The notes beneath the pieces are model-generated. The model did no database searches and was not told the origin of the DNA. It saw only the letters and a list, made by a program, of their open reading frames with translations. A stretch of DNA of 64,000 bases from the NCBI GenBank assembly GCA_037952775.1, contig JBANAY010000003.1:16430001-16494000 (forward strand). Direction: 5' to 3'. Origin of the DNA: Clonostachys chloroleuca (taxonomy: Eukaryota; Ascomycota; Sordariomycetes; Hypocreales; Bionectriaceae). Each line of letters begins with the position of its first letter. The first letter of the stretch is position 1. The position numbers were made by a program, and so were the translations under genes. This document shows, one piece after another, positions 11,923-24,396 of this stretch.

Positions 11923-12048
11923 GCCGAAGCTATGATACGATACATCTTTTCTAATGCCGCCCAGCCCAACCCAGCACAGAATACTATACCGTCAACCATG
12001 CGACGGCGCGAGTTCTTCTAGTCTATCCCAATGCAATCTTACCCCGCA

Positions 12049-13019
<971 letters not shown>

Positions 13020-13873
13020 GACTATATCGGTGATATGTTAGTCCACTTTCGAACAATTCACATCCCCCATCCCGCAGAGCCATTGGCCTGCCCATGTTGG
13101 AGCTGTGAGGCCAATCTAGCCACCTCGACGAACGAATTTCATGGCTTGGGTCTGGGGTTCGCTGTTGTAGCCTGTCTGTCTCACTTACTCTGTGAGGAGA
13201 CTACTTACCGCCTCGTTATAGCCCTTTGGTGAGAATTGACTGAGAAAAGAAGAAGAAAGTGACCAGAAGCTGATGATTGTTGAACCAATGTCGAGCCTGT
13301 AACAGCGGTTTTTCAAAAAGGAAGAGGAGAGTTCCAAGCTCTGTTGATGCCTTCCCCAATCCGGTATCAGCTATCGTGAGGAGGCAGTGGGAGGCAAATC
13401 TTATGCATTAAAGCAATCCGCGTGCAGCATGTTCAGTGGGAGCTGATAAGCCGAGGGCCGCAGGTACAAAACGCTACATTACTTGCACTTTCGTGCACAA
13501 AATTTGTGCATAACCGCCTAATTAACCCCAGCTCCCTTCAGAACCTTAGCGCAAGGCCTGTCGCCCGCCTGCCAGTGCCGTACAGCTTACCTTAGTAGGC
13601 TGGTAAGCTAGTTGCCTTAGCGCGGCCAGTCAGTCTGGTGGAGGGATCGCCTTGATCAAGCCTCACTGTATACCGCGAAACGCATATTCCTTGCCTCAAC
13701 CTCTTGATGCTCTCGCTCCCCGCACCCTCCGGCCTTGAAAAGTCGCACACCACTTCCAGGTCGCATGGGCGACTCCGAGAATTTATCAATCGCAGCACGA
13801 ATGTATTGAGTCTTTCCTTCTCACCGCGGTCTCATCCGTTGTCGCAACCACAGTCGCTCTTGCTTGATCCACC
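13020..13873. other. Divergent promoter region UPRT / WAPL
   Basis: 854 bp between divergent start codons, mixed composition, no supportable gene. It holds both promoters by position. Confidence 0.5.
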
Positions 13874-16241
13874 ATGATGGCATCACGAAATGGACCCAAA
13901 GGCCCTGCCCCGAAGAAGAATGCTGTTACATACGGCAAGGCTCCTCGGAGTCGCCCGATTGGCAGTTTGAACACAATCGCCGAGTCGAATCCCTACGACT
14001 TTCCCGACTCTGATGGCTCCGACGCATCACCAACGCCACGGAAACCAAACCCTCCCAAGATGAAGCCCGCGACGCTCCCACGACCCCCCAATGTCCATCG
14101 CGGCTCAATAGATACAGGAAGAGCGCGCGTTTCGGCGAAGCAAAAAGAGAATGATGGCGATGCGCGCAAGAGAACCCACTCGAAAGCCTTTGTCGAAGAT
14201 GGTATCGCTGTGGCACGTCCGCCAACGAATTCCTTCAGCGCACGCCTCAAAACAACACAACCGATATCTGAACCCAACCCCCAAATCATCCCGAAGCCGA
14301 AACCCCTCGAACAGATTCAGAACAAGAAGCCCAGACCTCCTACGACATCGAACCCAGCTCCGATTGCTCGCATGCCTGTGAGGCCACTCAAGACCGTTGG
14401 ATCCGCAAACGCTACCAAGAAGCTGGAGCCCCCCAAAACACAAGCCCGGAAGCCTCGGTTGATCGATAGACTTGCTTCCCAAGCAGAGGAGGAATCCGAC
14501 TCTGAAACCGATGACTCCAGTGCAAGTGAGGATGACCGAGATCGAACCCTCAGACACAGATCACAGACACCTGCATCTCAGAGAGCAAGCACTGCTATGG
14601 AATGGTCTCAATCAAGGCCAGAGCAAACGAAGACGCCCGCAAGCAAAAAAATCAAGCATACATACAGCCAAGCCCGAAGCATTCGAGAGGATACTCAGCA
14701 AGGCGATGATCCTTACGGTCTGTCGGCTGATGCCCAATTGGATTCCCTACTGTCAAGCCCTCCAATTAGTGCTAGTAACCCACCATTTTCACTTCCTGCG
14801 GATGACTTCGACCTGGACGATGACGAAGACGATTGCCCCAAATCCGCAATCAAGAGTATCCACGAATTGCGCCGTGCTGGTGCAAACAACCGTTTCGCCG
14901 ATGAGATGGAGGACCTGCTATCAAGAATTGGCGCTCCTGCTCGGGATCAGGTATCAATGCGGCGCAACTCATTATTGGAACTTGCACAGAAACTGCAGCG
15001 GGATGATTTCGCAGCGCAGTTTAGGGACCACGCCGCTCGCGATACCATTGCAAAAGGTATTGGAAAAGAGACCGACATTATCAGTGGTTTTGCTTTTACG
15101 TCAAGCCTTGTGTTGTTTTTATCATCAAATAACGCGCCTCACCTTCTTAGGCGGCTTGTTGAGGAAAGGGTTGGGAAGATGCTCAGCGAGCTATTGCGAA
15201 TTCGGGACGACATTACCGTTTTGGCTGCGCAAAGAGCAATGAATGTGTCCAAGGCGGGTTTGGCTTCACTTCGCGGAGTAAAGTCATTTCTTCTGCGAAA
15301 GCCTCTCTGGCTTCAGCAACGCCCCAGTTCGCTATCGCCACGGACCATGGCGCTTCAGCTTCTTTCAATTCTTCACCGCTATCTAGAAACCCGGTATTTG
15401 GAACAAGTTATCCAGGATTCAGAGTATGAGCTAGAGAAAATCATTGCATCTGAGGACCCATACGACCTCGAAGAAGACGAGGTCGAGGCCGAAGAAGACA
15501 CCGATACGGCTCTCGTTATTGTGATTTTGGAATCTCGCTCGGGGGCGGGCATTGAAGCCACCGAAGGAACACAAAAGATGGCGAGGGCATCCAAGATATC
15601 GCAATTCCTTCAGAAGACTCTGGAGAATTGGCCGAAAGAGCAAAGGCGAAGCAGTCACTACAACATTGAAGCTGGTTATAAATACAACGAACGTCGAGGA
15701 CGGTGCCAAAGCCTTTGGTAATACAAGGACATTACGGCACTTGAGTCGATGCATTTGTGACGGTATTCGGCAAGTCCAGGAAGCCGTTGAAAAAAATACT
15801 TTCCAAGCCGGGCTTTACAACGAACTGTTACTCGTTCTTGGCGTTACAATAAACATTCTAGAACATCATAAACCATCCAGGGCGCTTATTGACCAAACAA
15901 GTTTGGAAAGGCTCGCAGCTTTGTACATGGGCAATCACGAAGCAATTGATGATGTAAGGAAACCATTCCGAATGAAAGTTTGACTTGCTAACTTGTGTGA
16001 ATAGGCCGACTCGGAGCAGCAGTCGAAAGTGAACGTTGCTCTTGGCTACCTGGCTGTCATTCTTGGCTATCTCTCCCTCGACCCCCAGGCACGGGGCGTC
16101 ATACAGAAGCACAACAACGGGTCAGGCCTTACCCACCTAATTGAGTCAATTCAGAAGTTTTCTAGACTTTTCAGCACTGTTGACAACAAAATGCACGAGT
16201 TAGAAGGACTTGTTAACGAGCTTCAGCGGCATCGCGCATAG
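13874..16241 (+). CDS. WPL1: Cohesin-release factor WAPL/Wpl1, with two apparent frame breaks
   Basis: Exon 1 is 13874..15953 and exon 2 is 16005..16241 (intron GTAAGG...ATAG). The first ~320 residues are disordered, rich in Pro, Ser and Lys with acidic patches. The WAPL domain then starts at SIHELRRAGANNRFADEM and continues through LVLFLSSNNAPHLLRRL and SPRTMALQLLSIL to a C-terminus ending ELQRHRA. WAPL opens the cohesin ring with Pds5 and removes it from chromatin. The frame moves from frame 2 to 1 near 15556-15580 (A-run 15573-15576) and from 1 to 0 near 15657-15665. Each looks like one missing base. With both accounted for, the length is about 772 aa and the flanking sequence keeps family character. 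If real, the protein would stop at 15721 after 615 aa, with about 45 miscoded residues and no C-terminal helices. I favour sequence error. Confidence 0.85.
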
Positions 16242-16993
16242 AAGGCTGCTGGCTGTGCGGACCAACACTTGCGTTATGTTAGAGGGAAACGAAAGGGTGC
16301 TTTGTATAGGCGAAAAGGACGGAAGGAAATGGGCTTGATTAGCAATGGAAATGCATACCACGGGGGGGGGCATTTATGATATCCTTATATCTACTGAGTT
16401 ATCGCAAACACCTGATGACCTGCATTCCGTTCGCTGGCGTGGTGTTTCACCTGCAATTCTTGCCTGTCTTCGCATCGTCGAGTCATGGACTGTCAGCCTA
16501 GCAGGCGTGCATGTGGGCCAGAAGCGTGCATGTGGTAGCGTGCCCATCACCGCCGCAGTTCTGCTTGGCTGCAAGCCGAACTGGAGCCAAGAAAAGGGTC
16601 TCGCTTGACTAATATAATAACGGCAAACCTTGTGGATTGGTTGCCACTGCCTCCTTCTCAAGGCGGGTCCCCCGAATGCTGGATTCTTGCTCTTGAAACC
16701 GGCCGGGCAGCATTGGATGCAAGCAATATCTGCGTCCTTGTCAACCTTGTGCTTTGCTTCTCTGGCGCCTCAAGTTTACTGAACTGTAGGCCCCCTGAGC
16801 CCCTCCTCCAGCAGTCGCGAGCCCCCCAAAAACCCTCTCCGCCGTTACATCATCGCCACCCCACCATTAAAACACGGTACGACAAACCACGGCTGAAGCG
16901 ACGGCTCCACGGGTTACATCGCCTCGAAGAGCACATTCCATCTCCTTTCCTGCGGCGTACTTTAGAGCGGTACACACGTCTACGTCGCCCTAA
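16242..16993. other. Intergenic WAPL / RHEB
   Basis: 752 bp, WAPL 3' flank and Rheb promoter. Contains a run of nine G at 16362-16370. The 200 bp before 16994 are CT/CA-rich, like a fungal core promoter. No gene seen. Confidence 0.45.
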
Positions 16994-17883
16994 ATGCCTG
17001 CGCCGAAGCAACGGAAGGTCGCCATTGTTGGCAGCCGAGCTGTCGGTAAGTAACATGCCTACCCAGGGCGCTTGCTTGAACTAAAAGGGGGCTTTCGTCT
17101 GTTTTCCGACGCCGAGGTCGCCCTCGGCGCCTCAGCAACGAGGCGCAAGGCGATACTCGGGGCGCAAGTCCTGGTGCGAATTGAACACTGCTGATCTGGT
17201 TGGTTTCACCTTTTTTCTGCAGGCAAGTCATCCCTGGCGGTTCAGTTCGTCGACGGCCACTTTGTCGACAGCTACTATCCCACAATTGAGAACACATTCA
17301 GCAAGTCGATCCGGTACAAGGGCCAGGAATACTTGACCGAGATTGTCGACACTGCTGGGCAGGTCAGTCCACCAGAGGGCCCCAGTTCGGTGTGAAACAG
17401 CCAGCTAACGCAGTGACGAATGATTGTCTGCGTGCAGGATGAATACAGTATCTTGAATTCCAAGCACTTCATTGGCATTCACGGCTACATGCTAGTCTAC
17501 TCGGTACAATCCTCGAGTTCGCTTGAGATGGTCCAGGTCATTCACGACAAGATTCTGAACAACCTTGTATGCACACGCCCTCTCCTCACACCGCCTCGGC
17601 CCACACAGAGAAAATGGCTAACTTGTCTTGCGCGAAAAACCAGGGCACCCAGACCGTCCCCGTCGTTATAGTGGGAAACAAGAGCGACTTGCGCCCCGAG
17701 CAGCGACAGGTCACCGAGGAGGAAGGCCGCAAGGTCGGCGAGAAGCTGGGGTGCGCCTGGATCGAGGCCAGCGCCCGGTACGACCAGAATGTCGCCAAGG
17801 CTTTCGAGCTCATGATCGGAGAGATCGAGAAGTCCCAGAACCCAGGAGAGCCGCCGCAGAAGAGCAACTGCTTGTTGATGTGA
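16994..17883 (+). CDS. RHB1: Rheb small GTPase
   Basis: Exons 16994..17045, 17223..17362, 17438..17566, 17644..17883 give 186 aa. Ras-fold motifs in order: P-loop GSRAVGKSS (the Arg at the third position is a Rheb hallmark), effector loop YYPTIENTF, DTAGQDEYS, guanine-specificity NKSD, EASAR, and a C-terminal CaaX box CLLM that predicts farnesylation. Rheb activates TORC1 on endomembranes and in fungi also affects arginine and lysine uptake. It is inactivated by the Tsc1-Tsc2 complex where that is present. Introns fall within the P-loop and directly after DTAGQ, positions common in fungal Ras-family genes. All joins keep frame. Nothing in its immediate neighbourhood is part of TOR signalling. 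Confidence 0.96.
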
Positions 17884-18769
17884 TCGGGCCCAGAGCTGGC
17901 CCCTCCCATTTCATTCTCAAACCCGAACCGACTTCTCGGCCGCCGATGAAGAGCAACAAGCTGAGGCGCGCCTGGCCCGACGGATTGGTTGAAGCAGCCA
18001 CAATCACTCGAGCTGATCCCTGAAGATGAAGAACGTATTATGCGCCTTCTCGATTACGAAACGAAACAGGCATGTCATTTTTGGCCATTGGTACACATAC
18101 AAGAGGTTTTGGTCACGTTGGATTATCTTAATAAACTTTTGGACGTTGGTGTCTTGTTTTGCATGGGCTTTTTAGAATTCAGAGTTTAATAGATTTTATT
18201 CAAGCTCTCGCTAGGGAAGATCTGGCTCTCGTGGCAGTAATTGAGCTATTGTATCCTCTATGTACCTCTTTATTTCACCCTCTTTTGCTTGTTCCGGCGA
18301 GCTGGTGATCGCAACCTGCCGATGTCCTGGTGGTAGCGATAAGAGACTCCTAAGCCCGATAAGACTCAAACAAATTGAACCCCGCGTCGGAAACGAAGTG
18401 GCCTGAAGTTTTTGGGTGGGGCGTAGCAACAACCCCACCATTGTGATCTCGCAGCCAGACTCTTGATCAACAACTAGAATACCTCAACACTGTTCAGGAG
18501 TCTGTTCGGGGTTAAACCTGGACCCTATTGCTCGTCTTGCCCGTCGCTGTGGCTTTGCCTCCTGGAAAAAGCCTAGTATTACTTGGTATGTACCCGGAGA
18601 CTCTCTTTGCTTGACGGGGATGACTCAACGGACATGACTCTTCTGTTTGCAAATCCTTTTTAAAGCGTCTAATTGACCAGAGACATCCCTCGCACTCGTT
18701 CATCTTACACTGTCGCGCGAAGAAATTACCTTCTAATCGAAGTATAGAATCGACCGCAAACCCACCAAA
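17884..18769. other. Intergenic RHEB / SerRS
   Basis: 886 bp. A 76-codon ATG frame on the minus strand (18441..18211) ends with a charged, helix-like stretch, but I see no homology or splice context. Otherwise Rheb 3' flank and SerRS promoter. Confidence 0.4.
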
Positions 18770-20416
18770 ATGCTCGACATAAACGACTTCATCACGGAGC
18801 GCGGAGGGAACCCAGAGCTGATCCGGGAATCCCAGCGACGCCGCAATGCTCCAGTTGAGATTGTCGACGAGATCATTAGCCTCTTTGAGGATCACCGAAA
18901 AAGTACGTTCCCAATTACCAATCCACGAGTTAACGATCGCCTAATCATCCATCTTGTTAGCTAATTATGCTGCTATGCAGATGAACACCCAGATCAATGG
19001 CGTGCAGAAGCAGATCGGAGCGAAGAAGAAGGTGAGTGCAGACAGTGAAGCGCATTAAGTAGGACATGAGTTACTCACAAAGCGTGTGTTTAGGCTAAGG
19101 AAAACGCCGACGACCTCCTCCAAGAAAAGGCCAACCTCGAGAAGGAGAGAAGAAGGCGCTCGTCGACTCCGCCGCCGAGAAGGACACCCTCCTGAAGAAG
19201 AAGCTCAAGACAATCGGCAACTACGTCCACGACTCCGTCCCCGTCAGCGCCAACGAGGACGACAACAAGATCGAGAAGACATGGGCCCCCGAGGGCGTCA
19301 CCGTCGAGAAGAAAGAAGGAGTGCTCTCACACCACGAGGTCCTGCTCCGTCTTGACGGATACGACCCCGACCGTGGTGTCAAGATTGTTGGCCACCGAGG
19401 ATACTTCTTGCGCCAGTGGGGTGTTTTCTTGAACCAGGCCCTGATCAACTATGGCCTCTCCTTCCTCAGCGAGCGTGGTTACACCCCCTTCAGACCCCCC
19501 AGTTCATGGCCAAGGACTACATGGGCAAGACTGCCCAGCTTGAGCAGTTTGACGAAGAGCTCTACAAGGTCACTGACGGCGACAATGAGAAGTACCTCAT
19601 TGCTACCTCTGAGCAGCCCATCTCTGCCTACCATGCCGACGAGTGGCTTGTTGCCAAGGACCTCCCCATCAAGTGAGTTGAAACCAAAAAAACCCACATA
19701 TGAGAGCGCGTCTAACGAAGCACGCGTAAAGGTATGCTGGCTACAGCACATGCTACCGCCGAGAGGCAGGATCACACGGTAGGGACGCCTGGGGAATCTA
19801 CCGCGTGCACCAGTTCGAGAAGATCGAGCAGTTCCTCCTCACCGACCCCGAGAAGTCCTGGGACGCCTTCCACAACATGATCTCCATCTCCGAGGAGTTT
19901 TACAAGAGCCTCGGCCTCCCCTACCAGATCGTCTCCATCGTATCCGGGGCGCTCAACAACGCCGCCGCCAAGAAGTTCGACCTCGAGGCCTGGTTCCCCT
20001 TCCAGGGCGAGTACAAGGAGCTCGTGTCCTGCTCCAACTGCACCGACTACCAGTCCCGGGCCCTCGAGATCCGCTACGGCGCAAAGACCCAGACGGAGAC
20101 GAAGAAGAAGTACGTCCACTGCCTCAACTCGACCCTCTGCGCCACTACCCGGACAATCTGCTGCATCCTCGAGAACTACCAGACACCAGATGTGAGTATT
20201 CACCCCCCCAAATTGGGGAAACACTATGCCCCCGTCATGTTCCCCCCTCTTAACTAGCACGAGCCTAACAAATCGCTTCTTCAGGGTCTGCGCGTACCTG
20301 AGGTTCTCCGAAAGTACCTCCCCGGCGAGCCAGAGTTCATCCCCTTCAGCAAGGAGCTCCCCAAGGAATCCACCTCCAAGAAGGCCCTCCCCAAGAGGGA
20401 GAAGCCCAAGAACTAA
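18770..20416 (+). CDS. SES1: Cytosolic seryl-tRNA synthetase, with two apparent frame breaks
   Basis: Exons 18770..18902, 18961..19031, 19094..19672, 19732..20191, 20285..20416 give about 458 aa after allowing for two breaks. The enzyme charges tRNA-Ser (and tRNA-Sec where present) with serine in the cytosol. The N-terminal arm starts [20 protein letters not shown] and continues as the long antiparallel coiled coil ([20 protein letters not shown]). The class II core has [10 protein letters not shown], motif 2 [20 protein letters not shown] and motif 3 ending [16 protein letters not shown] Lys-rich tail follows. Frame changes near 19145-19155 (GAGAGAAG context in the coiled coil) and at the C-run 19495-19500 (six C where frame continuity expects seven), each consistent with one missing base. 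An intact SerRS is essential, so sequence error is the likely reason. The lack of an organelle presequence supports the cytosolic form. Confidence 0.88.
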
Positions 20417-21256
20417 ATGGCGGTGGGAGGAAAGTCAAACGCGTGTGTTGGGGTTGTGCGTGCATGGGAAAGCGAGGTGGTTTCTATAAAAAGAAAACAT
20501 GCCATATAGACGAACAATCAATTGAAGGCTCGCTCTCTACCAATGGGTGATACATGCCTTGCTCTGCCGGGTATAATGATTCGATGGTGAATGTTTGATG
20601 CGGATTATGACGGTGATTCAACAGGGGGGATAAATACGGGGAACCGGCAGCTTGCATACCCTCCGTTCCAGATACGAAGTTGTTTGCCCAATCAATCAGG
20701 AGCGCGCACTGGGATATGTATGGATTGCCCGTCGCCAGGTATCACTGCCGTGTCTGAATCTGGGCTTAGAAGGCAGACGGCATTGATGCTGCGCCACCTA
20801 CACATTGATTTGCCGGATGGCAGGTAGGTAAGATGTATGACAGGCGCATCTGCCCGGCAGTGACTCAGTGCAGTCGAGGCTTGACGCGGCGTCCCCATTT
20901 CATGCACAAATCCATCGTAGAGCCATACAACGTAGACAGGAAACCATTCTAAAAATGCGGTCAGTCCTGGAGTAAGATTAAAAAAACCTTCACAAGGTAG
21001 CCAACGCCCTCTTCTTTCGGCTCCAGCTCACAGACCACCTTCAGCCCGGCCCTGGCTCAGTCTAGTTGACTGTAAGCGTCCCGGTAATTGGCTAGTGGGC
21101 CGCGATTCACGTTCGCGTTTCCGATACGATACCCCATGGTTGGGGATGAGAAACGTGGATGTGCTGAGAGAGAGATCGATGAATTCATAATGGTATGTGT
21201 TGTCCGTGCACGTTGCTTAGTTCTGGACTCTGGCTGACGGTGATGGTTGTTTCGTC
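20417..21256. other. Intergenic SerRS / C78 peptidase
   Basis: 840 bp, no supportable coding frame. A search here for an upstream exon encoding a zinc finger for the next gene found none. Confidence 0.4.
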
Positions 21257-22960
21257 ATGGATCAGCACACTGACACGGCTCACCCGGATGATCCTGCAGG
21301 CACGGCTGCAGGACCCGAGCGCTCAAGGGAGAGAGAAGGGAGCAGCAGCAGCACGCCGAGGAGGGAGTCGAGGAGGAAGGGAGACCGGTCCCATCGCCAT
21401 CGCCACTCGGGAGCAGAGGGCTCGTCGTCCAGGAGGCGGACGCCGACCAAGAAGACAGCCGCGCCCAGCTCCCAGCCCAGGATCGTCCAGGCGTGGAGAG
21501 ACATATTCGGCAGCAAAAAGCCGAGCAGAACCCACGAGGCCCGGAAGCCTCGCCAGAGGAGCAGGACCGAGAGCAGCGGCGGGTCGCAGTTGAAGCCCAC
21601 CAAATCGAGAGCAAGCGGCTCGCAGGGGCAGGAGAATGACAGTTCAGTCAGGCCTTTGAAGGAGATTACGAAGCTTGGAGTACGCCCATCATCTTCCCAA
21701 ATCACTAAACCTGAGGTTTCTTCGTATGTCTAATTTCTTGTTAATGCGCAGAAATCGGATTTGGGACGTCACCATAATGAGAATCACATGCCAGAATGGC
21801 TGGTGAGTATACTCGAGCGGAATGAAGGCGTCTGCAAAGAAGGTTCCGTCCCCGTTTCGAACCATACTGAGGGAAAATCGTCTTTTTCATTAACCATCTC
21901 GAACAGGTATTGTGCCGATTTTGCAGCAGTTGCTGGACCAATGTCCCACGACTGAGTACGCCTATGTGTGCAGCCCCTGCGTGACACATATTTCAAAGAC
22001 GAGACGAGAAGGTATGTTCGTGATGAGAAGCAGGATGACCCATAACCCATCCAAAGAAGCTGGCTAATAGGTTGTTGGATAATCAAGGAAGTTTCTGCGG
22101 CTACCGGAATATCCAGATGCTCACTTCATGGATCATCGCATCGGGGGCGCAAGGCTCGAACATGTTTGGCCCCAAGTTTCCTTCCATCTTCCAGATTCAG
22201 GATCTGATAGAAAATGCGTGGGACAATGGATTCAACGCCCAGGGCAGAGTTGAGACGGGTGGTATTAGGGGAACAAGGAAATATATCGGCACGCCAGAGG
22301 TAGGCAGCAAGAGTCTGGTCTTGAGACAGGGCCACAGACTAGAATGCTGACTATGTTCCAGGCAGCGGCAATGTTCTCGAGTTTAGGGATTCCGTAAGAG
22401 TTTCCCTTTCGTTACAACTCTGGAAATGGTTACTGATAGGCAACACAGATGCCCACCTCAAGCTTTCAAAGATACAGATTTCACAGTGGCTAGGAACCTG
22501 CTCTACGCGGCCATTGAGCGGTATTTCCAACAAGGCCTGCTGGAAGAAGACTCGAAAGTACACGCAACTGTACTTCCGCCAATATACTTCCAACATCGAG
22601 GTGGGACTTGGACAATTTCTTTGCGCCCGATCACAGGCTGATGGCATGATGGGATTTGGGCTAACAAGCAATTTCTATCCAGGCCACTCAATGACCATTG
22701 TCGGATTCGAGAAACAAACAAACGGGAAGTCGAACCTCCTAGTCTTCGACCCTGGCTACCGAGATCCCTCCGTTGTTTCCAACCTCGTGGGCAAGCCCTT
22801 CAGACACCCGCCCGCCAAGGCGTCGGGCGTTCTCGAGTCCTACCGACGAGGAAACAGGTACCTCCGCCGATTTGGCGAGTTTGAAATTTTATGGTATGCC
22901 CAGATAAACACGGCCGAGAAAACTGATTTTGCCTGGAAGACTAACCAAATCCTTTCGTAA
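21257..22960 (+). CDS. Peptidase C78 family (ZUP1/Mug105-like deubiquitinase)
   Basis: Seven exons: 21257..21679, 21752..21842, 21907..22011, 22088..22299, 22362..22393, 22449..22600, 22683..22960, giving 430 aa. The catalytic domain has the C78 triad: Cys210 in SFCGYRNIQM, His340 in GHSMTIVGFE and Asp361 in LLVFDPG. Family members are UFM1 proteases and, in fungi and ZUP1, ubiquitin-chain proteases with a preference for K63 chains. Fungi generally lack UFM1, so a deubiquitinase role is the better inference. The first ~140 residues are Ser/Arg/Gly-rich disorder with no C2H2 finger, unlike ZUP1. The intron before the catalytic Cys has two possible 3' ends (TAG at 22070 or AAG at 22087). Only the second keeps phase and the REGSFCGYRN join. 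The donor at 21843 (GTTCCG) is weak. Exact start is uncertain. Confidence 0.82.
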
Positions 22961-23001
22961 CTAGCCTTGCCAGCAGCCCATCGAATGCATAGCGATTGAA
23001 T

Positions 23002-23890
23002 TTATTCAGAGCCCTTGTTCTGCTCCTTGAACCAGTCTTGTAGCTTCTGGAGAGCAAGGCTGCGGTGGGAGATTTTGTTCTTCTCCGACTTGTCCATCTC
23101 GGCGAAGCTAGTGGGATTGTTAGACGTGATGGGAGCAATGGGGGAGAACGGGACCAACTCACGTCTTGCCCTCGTACTCAAAGATTGGATCCCAGCCTAT
23201 AATTTTAGAATAGAAAGTATGACGGTTAATTCAGGATTCAGACACACTGCTCGAGAACGCAAAATTGTCTACTCACCGAAATCGGTAGGTCCTCTTGCGG
23301 GAACAATCTTGCCCTGTAGGTTTGATACGGGGTTAGATGTAAATCCACACTCGTCAAATCTCGATGGGTTGAATACGTACTGGGCAACGGCCCTGGAACA
23401 GGATGGGCTTGTGTCCTGGGCCAGCTGAGTATCCAAAGGTAGCAACAGCTTCCGCGGACTTGTCAGGGTAGGCGGCGAGGAGGTTGTTCAGGCCCTCATG
23501 GCCCAGTGTTTGCAGAAACCACTTGCTGTTGAGAATACATGTCAGGGGGAGAACCAAAGAGCAGGATCTCTGATGGGTGTGTACATACATGTAAGGGCCA
23601 GGGAGACCTCCCAGAGCCTTGAAGCATAGAGACGTGTCGTCGACTAAGACGGGGCCACCCGCCTTTCCAAAGATTTAGCACGGGGGGTGATTCAAGGTGG
23701 GTGAGATGACATCCCGTACCTGCTCTGCTGCCCTGCGGCACTTGGACTCTGTTACTTCCTCGATAGAGCCCTGAACCTCCTCCAGGTCGATATTCTGGCT
23801 GCGGACCTCGATCCCGGCGGCTTCGAGGATGGCCTTGACTTCGCGCAGCTTGTTGGGATTGCCTGTGATTAGGTTGACGTGGGTAGGCAT
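23002..23890 (-). CDS. HAM1: Inosine triphosphate pyrophosphatase (HAM1/ITPA)
   Basis: Minus-strand exons 23890..23720, 23662..23589, 23525..23381, 23313..23277, 23196..23163, 23107..23002 give 188 aa. The enzyme hydrolyses ITP, dITP and XTP to monophosphates and keeps deaminated purines out of DNA and RNA. Family landmarks are [12 protein letters not shown] at the N-terminus, [23 protein letters not shown], then [17 protein letters not shown] and KNKISHRS with the catalytic Lys and Asp residues. Length is normal. The gene is cut into six short exons, three of them under 80 nt. It converges with the C78 peptidase gene, with only 41 bp between stops, so the 3' UTRs must overlap. Confidence 0.96.
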
Positions 23891-24396
23891 GGTTCTGGCT
23901 TGATCACGGCTTGATCGCAGATGAGGACCTAATTAATTCTTTATTGTGTTCTTTTCCAAGTGATCAGACGCAAGACACCGTTGAACCAGATTCTTCAAAA
24001 TGTTTGGTTGATAAGGAAGCTTGTGTCGTTGATTCTCGTCCAAACGAGGCGCCCCGGTTTAAGCATAGATTGACCCATTTATAAATATTTCACTGCCCCG
24101 CCTCTCGTACTTGCTTGATGGCGGATTCATCTTGATGATAAGGTAGAATTGTGAGCATGAAGCAAAGCATATAGAAACTCTTCCATTTCAAACCAGTACA
24201 TAATAAATTCTTAGAAGCAGGTGTCTGTCTCGACATATCTGCACTCCCTTTTTTTTTTCTCGTCTAACCCAAACAAAACCTGCGCCGTTGCCTCTGCCCA
24301 AGAACGAAACCAAGCAATCCCCTTTTTTTTTTCCCTTTCTTTCCCTTCTCTGTGCTACACGTTGTTTTCAAGCCGTGAAACGAAGCATCGCCGAGA
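23891..24396. other. Intergenic HAM1 promoter / FAP7 3' flank
   Basis: 506 bp. Two T-runs (about 24248-24258 and 24323-24333) on the + strand are A-runs in the sense of the minus-strand genes. No gene seen. Confidence 0.45.

Noticed and set aside
16362..16370. Run of nine G as a possible mobile-element edge
   Set aside because: No flanking repeats or duplicated target sites; an isolated homopolymer.
19772..20260. 162-codon minus-strand frame
   Set aside because: Antisense to the catalytic core of seryl-tRNA synthetase.
22012..22070. TAG acceptor at 22070 in the C78 peptidase
   Set aside because: It breaks phase with the GTATGT donor; the next AG (22087) gives the uninterrupted catalytic motif.
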